A stretch of DNA of 64,000 bases from CBDIDH01 sp965277595. GTDB taxonomy: Bacteria; Planctomycetota; Planctomycetia; Isosphaerales; Isosphaeraceae. The DNA lies in contig CBDIDH010000001.1 of the NCBI GenBank assembly GCA_965277595.1, positions 1,984,001 to 2,048,000 on the forward strand. The letters run 5' to 3'. Under the pieces are notes generated by a model. That model was not told the DNA's origin and searched no databases. It was given only the letters and a program-made list of their open reading frames with translations. Made by a program: the position numbers and the translations under genes. Shown piece by piece: positions 43,200 to 52,192 of the stretch. The stretch's first letter is position 1. Each line of letters starts with the position of its first letter.

Positions 43200-43286
43200 G
43201 ACGTTCCCCGTATCCTCCCACCGAAAACCAACGACTCGATCGTTCGGAAATCGTAACCCGCCACGTGGCGCGGCCTGAAATCACTC

Positions 43287-43329
43287 CCGGACGCCTCGTG
43301 CCGGGTTTCGCGCCCGGCGGGGCGTCCGG
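43287..43329. terminator. Long hairpin between bL12-like gene and glgC
   Basis: CCGGACGCC (43287-43295) pairs with GGCGTCCGG (43321-43329), and an inner GCCGGG/CCCGGC stem continues it. On the minus strand it follows the stop of the 107-residue gene by ~19 bp. There is little T-run, so termination is likely but not certain. Confidence 0.55.
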
Positions 43330-43347
43330 GGGCGTCAAGGTCGTCGG

Positions 43348-43671
43348 CTACCAGCCCATGGCCATGTTGGATTCAATGACCTTGCGGGCGCCTTCCAGGT
43401 CGCTGCCGGTCTGCTGCATGTAAAGGCGGACGGCGTGGAGCTTGTCGCCCTGGGCCTTGGCGAGGCAGTCGCGCGCCGTGCCGCAGGGATCAACCGTCTT
43501 GGCGATTCCCAGAAGGTTCTTGGAGATCACCCAGGCGTCGCGGGGCCGATGGCTCACCCGCAAGACGTCTTCACTGGGGTAGTTGCTCTGCGCGAACGTC
43601 CGGGCGGAAGCTTCGTCGTCAACGCAGGCGATCATGATGTGCGAGGTGGTTTCGACCTCGAACAGAGGCAT
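43348..43671 (-). CDS. Small protein with C-terminal bL12-like segment
   Basis: A 107-residue protein. The N-terminus (FEVETTSHIMIACVDDEASA) is beta-alpha like, with DPCGTARDCLAKA in the middle. The C-terminal ~30 residues (GDKLHAVRLYMQQTGSDLEGARKVIESNM) follow the ribosomal L7/L12 CTD pattern K-x-x-A-x-K-x-Y-R-x-x-T-G-x-x-L-x-E-A-K. Such standalone L7/L12-like proteins of unknown role are frequent in Planctomycetota. ATG 43671 has AAGGGGGG 7 nt upstream. It is not in a ribosomal operon, so it is not the ribosomal stalk protein. Confidence 0.75.
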   Translation of the reverse strand: MPLFEVETTSHIMIACVDDEASARTFAQSNYPSEDVLRVSHRPRDAWVISKNLLGIAKTVDPCGTARDCLAKAQGDKLHAVRLYMQQTGSDLEGARKVIESNMAMGW

Positions 43672-43930
43672 GGCAGTCCCCCCTTCTTTCCTGGCCTGGA
43701 AGTGAAATCCTCGGGGGCCGAGCGAAGAGGCCCCTCGGTTGACTGGGAGAAAGGCTCTTCCGCCGATCGTACACCCGCGGCGCGGTCGGGTCAAAGGGGC
43801 GCTGCCGCCTCAGCCGTTCATTCTGGATCAGGAATCGAAGAGCGAGGAACCGGGACCGAAAAAATCGAGGCGGTTCTTTTGATTCGAGGGATTATTTCGG
43901 TTGGTGCATCGTCTCGGGATTTGGTCGGGT

Positions 43931-43993
43931 AGGGCAAAGGGCAGAAGGGCAAAGGACCAAGGGCAGAATGTGCCCTTGGCCCTTGAGTGAGAA
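43931..43993. repeat. Heptad element with AGGGCA-type units
   Basis: AGGGCAA, AGGGCAG, AAGGGCAA, AGGACC, followed by the short hairpin CCAAGGGC (43957-43964)/GCCCTTGG (43972-43979) around AGAATGT, and trailing CCCTTGAG. Same 7-bp idiom as the arrays at 40462 and 41690. Between two minus-strand genes. Confidence 0.7.
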
Positions 43994-44058
43994 AAGCCCG
44001 CGATCGATAGATAACGATGAGGTAGACCGAAAGCGGGAAGCCGGTGGGGAAGTTCCCG

Positions 44059-45489
44059 TTACTGACTCGGCATCCCGGTCGCGGTCATGCGTTGATCCTC
44101 GTAAAGCTGCGCGAGGATCAGGCTGCCGTTGGTGACGACTGTCTGACCAGACTGGAGGCCGGAAGCGACGATGACGTTGTCGGTATTCTCCTGCGCGACT
44201 CGGATCTGAATCCGTTCGAATCGGTCGGTCTTGGTCCCTTTCTTGGCGGCGGTGCCTTCGGGGGACTCACCGGGTTTCTCGTCGGAATCGGGAAGCCGGA
44301 TGAAGACAAACTCACCGCCGCTAAGAGCGACCATCGCGTTGCGAGGGACCACCGTCTGCCCCTTCAATGGGGGGATTTCAAGGAACGCCTTGACGAGCAT
44401 GTCGGACTTGAGCCGGGCGTCGGGGTTGGGAATCGAGACGCGGACCTTGACGGCCCGGGTGTCTTTCGAGACCTCGGGAGCGACGTAATCAACCCGCCCT
44501 TGCTTCGTCTGGACGAGGAAGGGAAACTCGATCTCCATGATCTGGCCGACGCGGACCTTATCCTGGTCAAGCTCGTAAACATTGACCCAGACCCAGAGGT
44601 GATCCAGGGGCGCGATCTCCATCAGGACGTCGGTTTCCTGATAGAAGTTGCCGGGGACAACCTCGCGGGTGATGACGTAACCGTCGGCCTTGGCGCGCAA
44701 GGTCATCTTGGCCTTGCTGGTGACATTGCCGAACTTGACCGTGTCCACGACCTTGTCGCCGATGTGTTCGACGAGCGGCTGAAGCTCGTCCTCGGCGATC
44801 TCGTAAAAGATCGTCAGCTTGTCGTGGGCGATGGCGTAGTCAAGTCGCGACTTTTGCTCGTCGTTCTGGGTGTCGACCCAGAGTTGTTGCGAGATGGCGC
44901 CGGTCTCAACGAGTTTCTTGCGGAGGTTGTACAGTTTCAGGTCGTGCTGCCACTGGACGTACTTGGTTTGAAAATCGGTCTTGGCGGCGGCGAGGTCGGT
45001 GCTGTAGAGATCAACCAGGGGGTCGCCCTTCTTGACCTTCTGGCCGATCTCGGCGTAAACCTTTTCGACGCGGGCATCAAACCGGGGGCGGACCTTGGTG
45101 ATCGTGTTGGTGTCGTAGGCGGTCCGGCCGGTCAGTTCAAGGCGGAGCGGTGAATTCTGCCCCTTGACCTCGGCGAAGTTGAATCCGTAGGTGCTCTGAC
45201 CGTCGCGCGAGACGGGGATCAGGTGATCCCAGGGGCGATTGGCATCGGTCTTGATGACGGGGACGGGAGTTTCCGGCGGCTGGGAATGACTGTGCGGCGA
45301 ATCCGCGATCTTGTTCAGCTCGTTGAGAGCGCCTTGCATTCTTGACTTGCTGAGAACGCCCGAGGCAAAGAGGGCTCCGCCAACCCCGGCGAGAACGACC
45401 AGGACGACCGCCATCTTCCAGACACCGGAGCGTGACTTTCGCGGGGAGGCGTCTTGCTCGCCTCGGGGGACGGTCATTTGCGCCGACAT
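44059..45489 (-). CDS. RND efflux periplasmic adaptor (HlyD/CusB-like)
   Basis: A 476-residue membrane-fusion protein. One N-terminal transmembrane helix (WKMAVVLVVLAGVGGALFASG) anchors it; the barrel-sandwich (lipoyl-like) halves are at ~125-165 (VRPRFDARVEKVYAEIGQKVKKGDPLVDLYS) and ~270-330. A helical hairpin (~170-250), a beta-barrel (~330-400) and a membrane-proximal domain follow. The order resembles CusB-type heavy-metal efflux adaptors. No RND pump or outer-membrane channel lies in the window; its 3' neighbour is not on the same strand operon. The 779-bp gap 45490-46268 upstream shows no gene I can support. Confidence 0.85.
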   Translation of the reverse strand: MSAQMTVPRGEQDASPRKSRSGVWKMAVVLVVLAGVGGALFASGVLSKSRMQGALNELNKIADSPHSHSQPPETPVPVIKTDANRPWDHLIPVSRDGQSTYGFNFAEVKGQNSPLRLELTGRTAYDTNTITKVRPRFDARVEKVYAEIGQKVKKGDPLVDLYSTDLAAAKTDFQTKYVQWQHDLKLYNLRKKLVETGAISQQLWVDTQNDEQKSRLDYAIAHDKLTIFYEIAEDELQPLVEHIGDKVVDTVKFGNVTSKAKMTLRAKADGYVITREVVPGNFYQETDVLMEIAPLDHLWVWVNVYELDQDKVRVGQIMEIEFPFLVQTKQGRVDYVAPEVSKDTRAVKVRVSIPNPDARLKSDMLVKAFLEIPPLKGQTVVPRNAMVALSGGEFVFIRLPDSDEKPGESPEGTAAKKGTKTDRFERIQIRVAQENTDNVIVASGLQSGQTVVTNGSLILAQLYEDQRMTATGMPSQ

Positions 45490-46268
45490 GGGAATTCGAT
45501 CCTCAAGGTCAAGAACGCTTCAAAAAAAATCGACCGTCGCACGGGATTGGTTTGGAGTCGAGATCGACCGGTAAGCGCGGGCTTCGTTCCTGAAAATTTT
45601 CTCAACGACGTCTCAACGCCTTGTTAGATCAGGGGTTCCAGGCGTGGGGCGATCTTGAGCCGCGGCCGAGGTTGACGAATCATCGGCGCTGATCTCAGAC
45701 GACGAGGCCAGTTCTCGGAAACGAATGAATACGGAAGATCCTACGAGATTTGGACCGCCTTGGGCACGGAAAAATCTTTCCAGGTCGTTTGGTTTCCCGA
45801 AGGTGGGTTGCGACACGCCGCAAAGGAAGTCGACTGACCGCGCTTTCCCACGTTTTCCTAAGATAAAGGTAGAACCCCGAAAGCATCGTCAGGATTCGCG
45901 TTCACCTGGCTAATCCAGGTTGTCCGCTCAAGGATTGCTTCGTTCGCGATGATCGTATGTTTGGTGAGGACGAACGATCAGGAGCCATGTCGACCCGCTA
46001 AACCGTCCCCGCAAGCCGCCAGGGAAACAGAGAAGGGGAGGCCAGGAGCGCCCTTCATGCCCTCGCGAGTCCGGCGAATCAGAGACCTCGAAGTCGCGTG
46101 TGTGCAGGGACGCTATTTTGGAAATTCGAGAAGAGATAGGGCCTTTTTCATCAACCATTCTCGAATTAGGTCGAATTTTTTGCGACTTTCGGTCACGATA
46201 AATCAAGACGGGCAACCGGGCTCTGCTTCTCGGACCTGACCTGGTTTTTTACCCGTGGGGATGGACAG
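45490..46268. other. 779-bp intergenic gap
   Basis: Lies between the divergent adaptor and histidine kinase genes. No open frame here has coding character, no tRNA fold is apparent, and I recognise no heptad element or IS end. Probably two promoters and long leaders. Confidence 0.5.
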
Positions 46269-47456
46269 GTGAAGACACTTCGCGGCTTTCTGGACTGGTT
46301 CGCGGGCGGCCCTGACGGGTACATGACTCTTGTTCACTGCATGAATCACGATTACGTCTGGATCACGATCACGGTGCTTCTGGACTTCGCGGTCGCGGTC
46401 GGCTATCTCGTGATTGCCCTGCACTGGCGGAGAAACGAGCGGAAGCTGCATGATTCGCCCGCGAAGTCGGCTTTGAGGTCGATGAAGACCATTTTCCTCT
46501 TCTGTGGACTTTGCGGCTATCTTTTTATTCCCTTGAAAATGATCTGGCCAGCCTGGCGGCTCTATGATGGTTTCCTCGCGCTTCTGGTCGGCTACACCTG
46601 GCATTATGCCCTGCGGTCGAGGCAGTTGAATGTTGTTTACAGCGAGCTTGGCCGGTCGGAACGCCTGGCCGATGAGTTGATGGAGTCGCGCGAGGAAGGC
46701 CGGCGCAAGAGTTATTTCTTGAACGCGTTGAGCCACGACCTCAAAACCCCGCTGAATGGCCTGACGCTTCAGGCGGAGCTTGCGTTGTTGACCCTTGACG
46801 GCAATGATCCAGAGGGCCTTCGCGAGTCGCTCGATCAGATCAAGGCGTGCGCCCGAACCACGGCGGACCTGCTGAACAGCTTCCTGGAACTGGGTCGGCT
46901 CGACTGGTCGCGGGAATCGCTTCGCGTCGAGCCGATCAACATACGCGACCTGCTGGTCAGCCTGGCCGACCGTTCGCGAGTGAAGGCGGCGTCAAAAGAC
47001 CTGGCGCTGACGGTCGAGGCCCCGGGCGACCTGATCGTGAGGTCGGATCGCGTGAAGCTGGGGCGAGTCGTGGAGAACTTGCTCGACAACGCCTTTAAAT
47101 TCTGCCACAAAGGAGAGATCCGATTGGTCGCGGAGTCGACCGTCGGTGGCGTCGCTGTCTCGGTCATCGACACGGGAACCGGAATCGATCCACAGGATCA
47201 AGCCCGGATCTTCGAAGACTTTGTACAGGTCCAAAACCGTGAAAGAGACAGCCGCAAGGGGTTCGGGCTCGGTCTCGCGATCGCCAGGAGACTGGCGCAT
47301 CAACTTGGCGGCCAGCTCCACCTGGAGAGCCAACCGGGGCGAGGGAGCCGATTCACCCTTCTCCTCGCCCAACCGCGCGTCCGCAACTCCGAAGACGAGG
47401 AAGGACGCGGACAGCCCCTCGAACGCTCGAACCACCCGACGCCTGCTGCTGGTTGA
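46269..47456 (+). CDS. Membrane sensor histidine kinase
   Basis: A 395-residue kinase. Three hydrophobic segments form the N-terminal sensor (~30-50, 75-95, 100-115), followed by HisKA (~155-220; phospho-His in LSHDLKTPLNGL), a dimerisation helix and HATPase (~265-375) with NLLDNAFKFC, DTGTGIDPQD and GFGLGLAIARRL. Starts at GTG 46269 with GGGGATGGACAG just upstream. It overlaps the receiver frame that follows in a different phase. It probably phosphorylates that receiver. Confidence 0.88.
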   Translation: MKTLRGFLDWFAGGPDGYMTLVHCMNHDYVWITITVLLDFAVAVGYLVIALHWRRNERKLHDSPAKSALRSMKTIFLFCGLCGYLFIPLKMIWPAWRLYDGFLALLVGYTWHYALRSRQLNVVYSELGRSERLADELMESREEGRRKSYFLNALSHDLKTPLNGLTLQAELALLTLDGNDPEGLRESLDQIKACARTTADLLNSFLELGRLDWSRESLRVEPINIRDLLVSLADRSRVKAASKDLALTVEAPGDLIVRSDRVKLGRVVENLLDNAFKFCHKGEIRLVAESTVGGVAVSVIDTGTGIDPQDQARIFEDFVQVQNRERDSRKGFGLGLAIARRLAHQLGGQLHLESQPGRGSRFTLLLAQPRVRNSEDEEGRGQPLERSNHPTPAAG

Positions 47457-47790
47457 AGACGATCCCGCCACTTCCGAGGCGCTCCGATCGATCCTTTCCC
47501 GCAAAGGGTGGGTCGTGGAAGTCGCGGGAACCCTGGGCGAAGCTCTAAGACTGACGCGGCCGGCTCTTGATTGGGTCGTGCTCGACCTGATGCTTCCCGA
47601 CGGCGATGGCGTGACCCTCTTGAAAAAGATCCGGTCGGAAAAGCTCGCCATCCGGGTCGCCGTGACGACCGGATCGGCCGACATGACCCGCCTGCGCACC
47701 GTCGCCGACCTCGCGCCCGAAATGTTCCTGACCAAGCCGATTGATCTGCCCCAACTTCTCGAAGGACTTGCCGAAGGGCATTCTCGATAA
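47305..47790 (+). CDS. Response-regulator receiver domain (start uncertain)
   Basis: A complete receiver (LLLVEDDPATSEALRSIL, phosphoacceptor in VVLDLMLPDGDG, and LTKPIDLP with the conserved Lys) occupies ~47437-47770, in the +1 phase relative to the kinase. No canonical start codon lies close before it: the nearest in-frame candidates are TTG 47305 and GTG 47239, both inside the kinase gene and without good ribosome sites. It may be translated by coupling from the kinase stop at 47456, by frameshift as a hybrid kinase, or from a non-canonical start. Confidence 0.7.
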   Translation: MAASSTWRANRGEGADSPFSSPNRASATPKTRKDADSPSNARTTRRLLLVEDDPATSEALRSILSRKGWVVEVAGTLGEALRLTRPALDWVVLDLMLPDGDGVTLLKKIRSEKLAIRVAVTTGSADMTRLRTVADLAPEMFLTKPIDLPQLLEGLAEGHSR

Positions 47791-47823
47791 AGAAGGCCAG
47801 GATTCCGGCAACCTAATCCGACC

Positions 47824-49572
47824 TCAAGGCGCCAGATTGTCAAGCTCTCGACCGATTGCGTCCATCAAGGGCGCAATCGTCGACGCATGAAAGGCGAAGG
47901 GAACGCCGGCCGCTTCGAACAACGCGGGCAAGGGGCGCGACCCGCCAAGCGCCAGGGCGTTTCGATAAGCCGAGATCGCGCCGACGCGATCGCTGAGCGA
48001 ACGTCGCCAGACGCCGAGAGCGCCAAGCTGCGCGATTCCGTACTCGATGTAATAAAACGGGTAGAGGAAAATGTGCAGTTGCCTGTGCCACGAGTTCGCC
48101 CGAGCGTCGTCGAGGCCCGACCAGTCGACGATCCCGCCAAACCGGTCGAGCAAGTCGGTCCAGGCGGCTCGACGCTCACTCCGCGAATGTCCGGGATTGG
48201 CGTAAACCCAGTGCTGAAAAGCGTCCACGGTGGCGATCCAGGGCAAAATCAGCACGATGCCTTCGAGCAACTGGCGGTACGATCGATCGGCGTCGGCGGC
48301 GTTGTAGAAGTCGCCAAGATCGCGGGCGCCAAGGAGTTCCATCGACATCGACGCGACCTCGCAAAACTCGATCGGGCTTTCGCGATAGGCGGATAGCGTT
48401 TCCCCTCGGCTCGCGAGGGCGTGGAAGGCGTGCCCCCCTTCGTGCAAGAGCGTTCTCACGTCGCCATCAAGGCCGACGGCGTTCATGAAAATGAACGGCA
48501 GACGCGTATCTTCCAGCGTGGTCTGATAGCCGCCGGGGGCCTTTCCCTTGCGATTGGCGAGGTCAAGAAGGCCGTGCGCCCGGAGATAGCGAAACTGCCG
48601 CCCAAGATCGCGATCGACTCGTTCAAAAATCGTCTCGGCGCGACTGGCAAGCTCCTCGACATCCTGAAAGGGACGCAAGGGGGCTCGTCCGAGCGGGTCC
48701 ACCGCGAGATCCCACGGCCGGAGCGCCTCCACGCCGAGCGCGTTTAGACGTTCTTCCTGAAGGCGTCGGGCAAGGGGCGCGACGACCGTTTCGACGGCCT
48801 TTTGAAAGGCCCGAGCGTCGTCGACCCCATAATCAAAGCGCTCGCGGGATCGATACGCGTAGGCGACGAAATCCGGGAAGCCGGCTTCGCGGGCAATCGA
48901 ACCGCGCAAGGCGATCATCCGGTCAAAGAGGTCGTCGAGAGCATCGCGATCGGCGAGGCGACGGTCGGCGACGAGCCGCCAGGTGGTTTCGCGGACCTGT
49001 CGATTGGTTTCTTCGAGAAAAGGAGCCATTTGCGCGGGAGTGCGCTCGACCCCGTCATAGGTCACGCTCAACGCGCCGATGGTTTTTTGATACTGCTGTT
49101 CAAGCTCAGCCAGTTCGGTCTCGCGGGCGATGTTGGCCTCGCGATAGAGAGCACGGCGGTTCTCCTGGGCGCGATCGAAGACGTGGAAGCGGTTGCCTGG
49201 CAAGCTTTTGCGATACGGAGAGTCGAGGTATCGCTCGCGGATCGCGTGATGAAGGGGCTTGAGTCGGGGCTCAACCTCGCGGACGAATTCGAGGTAGGCC
49301 GCCTCGCGGTCGGGATCGTCGGTCTGGCAGGTCATGGCGATGTAACGCTCGACCCCTTCCTGACCGACCGCTCCGTTCAACTCGCCGACGTCGGTGAGCC
49401 AGGCTTCAAGGTCTTCGGGCGTGGCGATCTCGCGGTCGAGCAAGGATCGATACCAGGGCTCGATCTGGTCCCAGGTCTTCAGGGGGGTCTCGGCGGGAAC
49501 CCAGCGTCTGGGAAAGGTTTCGGGCTGATAGGCGTCGGGATCGATCGTCGTGGTGGAAGCGTGTTCTCGCAT
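47824..49572 (-). CDS. pepF: M3 family oligoendopeptidase
   Basis: A 582-residue cytosolic zinc metallopeptidase. The active-site motif HEGGH (~residue 375, in LLHEGGHAFHALAS) is followed by the third ligand Glu in EFCEVASMSMELLG. The oligopeptidase F/M3B N-terminal helical region (LLDREIATPEDLEAWL) and the C-terminal FYYIEYGIAQLGALG segment are present. It degrades short peptides. It is 14 bp from the small membrane gene on the same strand and convergent with the receiver gene. Confidence 0.93.
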   Translation of the reverse strand: MREHASTTTIDPDAYQPETFPRRWVPAETPLKTWDQIEPWYRSLLDREIATPEDLEAWLTDVGELNGAVGQEGVERYIAMTCQTDDPDREAAYLEFVREVEPRLKPLHHAIRERYLDSPYRKSLPGNRFHVFDRAQENRRALYREANIARETELAELEQQYQKTIGALSVTYDGVERTPAQMAPFLEETNRQVRETTWRLVADRRLADRDALDDLFDRMIALRGSIAREAGFPDFVAYAYRSRERFDYGVDDARAFQKAVETVVAPLARRLQEERLNALGVEALRPWDLAVDPLGRAPLRPFQDVEELASRAETIFERVDRDLGRQFRYLRAHGLLDLANRKGKAPGGYQTTLEDTRLPFIFMNAVGLDGDVRTLLHEGGHAFHALASRGETLSAYRESPIEFCEVASMSMELLGARDLGDFYNAADADRSYRQLLEGIVLILPWIATVDAFQHWVYANPGHSRSERRAAWTDLLDRFGGIVDWSGLDDARANSWHRQLHIFLYPFYYIEYGIAQLGALGVWRRSLSDRVGAISAYRNALALGGSRPLPALFEAAGVPFAFHASTIAPLMDAIGRELDNLAP

Positions 49573-49586
49573 GGGGCGTCACCTTG

Positions 49587-49883
49587 TTAAACCGAGACCG
49601 AAACCAACCAGGCACCGGCAAAGAGTACGGCAAACATCAGGATCGAGGCAATCGCCAGCACGCCCGACGTCGCGGCAAGCGCCGAGACGCGGTCGAGGAA
49701 GGTTTTCGCCTCGGCGAAATGCCCGACTGTCTGAAAAAGCGCCAGAATTCCGGCGACCCCGAGGGCGATCTCGCCCAGCCCCGCCACGAAGCCGATGACA
49801 AAGACGCGCCCCGCCGGATCTCTCGCGAAGGCGAAGATGACCGAGCAGACGGCGACGGCGAAGATCAAGTGCGCGATTCGCAT
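49587..49883 (-). CDS. Small four-helix membrane protein
   Basis: A 98-residue inner-membrane protein with about four hydrophobic helices (AHLIFAVAVCSVIFAFA, FVIGFVAGLGEIALGVAGIL, SGVLAIASILMFAVLFAGAW). No known motif. It immediately precedes the M3 peptidase on the same strand (14 bp), so they may share a transcript. Function unknown. Confidence 0.65.
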   Translation of the reverse strand: MRIAHLIFAVAVCSVIFAFARDPAGRVFVIGFVAGLGEIALGVAGILALFQTVGHFAEAKTFLDRVSALAATSGVLAIASILMFAVLFAGAWLVSVSV

Positions 49884-50380
49884 GCCCGCCCTTCGCGCCC
49901 GACTCGTGATCGGCCGCCGACTTCGTCACGGTCTGCACGGACCAAGCCATTCTTCAAACCTTGAAAATACCCCCAACGCCCCGCCAAGGCAATTCCAGGG
50001 CCAAAGGGGGGGCGTCGCCACAAGTCTGGCCGAACGTTGATGGAACGGAGATTCCAGAATTTCTTGACAGATGATGAGAACGCATGATGTTCAATAAAAA
50101 ACAGATAACAATCGTGAATTCATAAAATTGTTTTATTAAGTCCTAAATACTAAGTCGTGAAAGGAATATCGACAGTTCGGGCTTTGCCGGAATTCTCGGT
50201 TTTTGAGGTGTTTTCGATAGTTTTCCCTCAGTTCGCGATAATCTGAGGACGAAACTGGAGAGGGTGTCGCCACGTACTTATCAGGCGGGATGCCGGAGCA
50301 TCGAGCGACCCGCTACGGTCGCGAAATGGTGCGCGATCGATGTCGATCCGCTTCAGATCGAAGACGTCGGGGAAGGTGTC
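49884..50380. other. Divergent intergenic region with an AT-rich patch
   Basis: About 500 bp. From ~50060 to 50250 the composition is far richer in A/T than anywhere nearby. It holds TTCTTGACAG at 50061, a short inverted repeat ATAAAATTGTTTTAT near 50122, and many A/T runs. Likely promoter region of the sulfotransferase genes; an imported fragment is possible. Confidence 0.5.
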
Positions 50381-51217
50381 ATGGTGTTACCGTTTTTGAA
50401 AGCGCGATTTCCGGTTCTTCGCCAGAAAGGGACGGAGACCTTGCGTCTCGCCGTGATCGGGACGCCGAGGTCGGGCAATACCTGGCTGCGCAGGCTCGTG
50501 GCGACGGGCCTGGGCATCGGCGGCGAGGACGGGCGCGAGTACGCCGTTCACAATCCCGACGACATTGAATGGAATGCCGGAGATTCGCGGTACATCGTTC
50601 AGGTTCACGTCCGCCGCGACGTCCGACTCTCGGATTTGCTGGCGCGGAACGGGGTTCGGGTCCTTGTCCCGTTTCGACACCCTTTTGATACCTTGATCTC
50701 GATCCTTCAGTATGTGATTCACGCACCGAGCGAGTCGGCCCAGTGGCTGCTCGGTCACGATGGCAATGAAAACGCGATTCGAGGAGTGGACCCCTGCCAC
50801 CCCCGGTTTCTCGACTACGCGCGCAGTCCTCGGGCGTCGGCCTTGCTCGACGTCAGCCCGTCGTGGAGCGATGATCCGGCCGCGATCACGCTGCGGTATG
50901 AGGATCTGACCGCCGCGCCGGAAAAGACCCTGAGGCGGATCGGCCGACAGATCGGTGCGAAGCCGCGACGGTCCTGGGCCGACGCGGTCGAGGCGAATTC
51001 GATGGATTCGCTGCGGAAGATGCACGGTCCTGGGCACATCTGGAAGGGAAGACCGGGGCTCTGGCGATCGCTCCTGACCCGCGACGCCGCGCTGGCGATT
51101 GCCGAGGTTCACGGCCCCTTGATCGCCGCGCACGGCGGGTCGATCGACGCGGACCCGTCGTTGACTCGCGAACAGGCTCTGGCCAACTGGCGAGCCCTGA
51201 TCGGCCCGGACGCCTGA
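50381..51217 (+). CDS. Sulfotransferase-like protein (PAPS-dependent type)
   Basis: A 278-residue cytosolic protein. The 5'-phosphosulfate loop is LAVIGTPRSGNTWLRRLV (GTPRSGNTW, residues ~26-34), and the 3'-phosphate region VLVPFRHPFDTLISILQYV with Arg and Ser/Thr as in the family; a third block is LRYEDLTAAPEKTLRRIG. Members transfer sulfate from PAPS to carbohydrates or proteins. ATG 50381 has GGAAGG close upstream. Followed at 51315 by a related gene. The lack of a signal peptide suggests a cytosolic acceptor. Confidence 0.82.
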   Translation: MVLPFLKARFPVLRQKGTETLRLAVIGTPRSGNTWLRRLVATGLGIGGEDGREYAVHNPDDIEWNAGDSRYIVQVHVRRDVRLSDLLARNGVRVLVPFRHPFDTLISILQYVIHAPSESAQWLLGHDGNENAIRGVDPCHPRFLDYARSPRASALLDVSPSWSDDPAAITLRYEDLTAAPEKTLRRIGRQIGAKPRRSWADAVEANSMDSLRKMHGPGHIWKGRPGLWRSLLTRDAALAIAEVHGPLIAAHGGSIDADPSLTREQALANWRALIGPDA

Positions 51218-51314
51218 TCGATCGGTTCGGAACGAGACTCGGTTCAAGGTCTGACAAGACCCGGGACGCGTTCGCGTTGTTTTCCCCTTTCTTCCAGAAA
51301 CGGAGGGCGGTTCG

Positions 51315-52175
51315 ATGCTCCGGCTGGCGATCATCGGGACCCCGAGGTCAGGCAATACGTGGACACGGTCCCTGCTCGCCAGGCTCTACAACCTGGAAGA
51401 GATCTCCGTCCATTTCCCCGAGAATATCCCCTGGAAAACGCTTCCCGAGCGCTGTGTGATCCAGATTCACTGGTATCCGATCGAACCTTTTGTAAGTCAG
51501 CTCGCCGAAGAGGGTATCCGGGTCGTGGTCATGGCCAGGCATCCGCTCGATGTTTTGATGTCGTGGTTGAATTATTCGTTTTATGTCCATCTGGAAGGAC
51601 ATTGCCTTGGCAAGGGGCTTTGCACCGAGTGCGCGATCGTGGGGACGTCGCCCGGGAGTGATGCCTTTCTGAAGTATGTTCGAAGCGAATCGGCGCGGAT
51701 TCTTCTGTGTTATAGCCCGGCCTGGTGGCGACGCTCGGGAGTGATCCGGCTTCGGTATGAAGACCTCGTGAATGATCCCGAGGTCAGGCTCGATCGGCTG
51801 ACCAGCGAAGTCGGCGAGGCCCCGTTGAGAGACATTCCGAGCATTCTGGAATCGACCTCGATTCGCGCGATGAAGCCGAGCAACCAGGGTTGGCAATATC
51901 ATTACTGGCAAGGACATCCGGGAATCTGGCGCGACTTCTTGACCGCCGACTTGGCGCGCGCCGTCGCCGACTTCATTCCCGAACCCTTCAACTTTCTCGG
52001 CTACGAATGCAACCCCGACCTGACCCTTGACGCCGACCGGGCCGAACAGAACTGGCTGCGTCTGCAACTCGCGTCGACTCGTGAGCACCTGAGCCTGGAG
52101 CGCGAAAAGCGAATCCGGGCGTTGACGGAGCTGGCGAGCGTCCGCGAGGGATTGACATCGCGGCTCGCGGGTTGA
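51315..52175 (+). CDS. Second sulfotransferase-like protein with C-terminal coiled coil
   Basis: A 286-residue protein. The PAPS-binding loop GTPRSGNTWTRSLLARL is at the N-terminus, the 3'-phosphate region VVVMARHPLDVLMSWL follows, and LRYEDLVNDPEVRLDRL is shared with its neighbour. The last ~45 residues (STREHLSLEREKRIRALTELASVRE) are a charged coiled coil absent from the first copy. The pair probably arose by duplication and may act on the same pathway. A sulfatase is convergently encoded 17 bp away. Confidence 0.82.
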   Translation: MLRLAIIGTPRSGNTWTRSLLARLYNLEEISVHFPENIPWKTLPERCVIQIHWYPIEPFVSQLAEEGIRVVVMARHPLDVLMSWLNYSFYVHLEGHCLGKGLCTECAIVGTSPGSDAFLKYVRSESARILLCYSPAWWRRSGVIRLRYEDLVNDPEVRLDRLTSEVGEAPLRDIPSILESTSIRAMKPSNQGWQYHYWQGHPGIWRDFLTADLARAVADFIPEPFNFLGYECNPDLTLDADRAEQNWLRLQLASTREHLSLEREKRIRALTELASVREGLTSRLAG

Positions 52176-52192
52176 TCGAGGCAAGTGATTGA

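Noticed and set aside
44044..45153. 369-codon plus frame opposite the RND adaptor
   Set aside because: No motifs; the adaptor on the minus strand has the expected domains.
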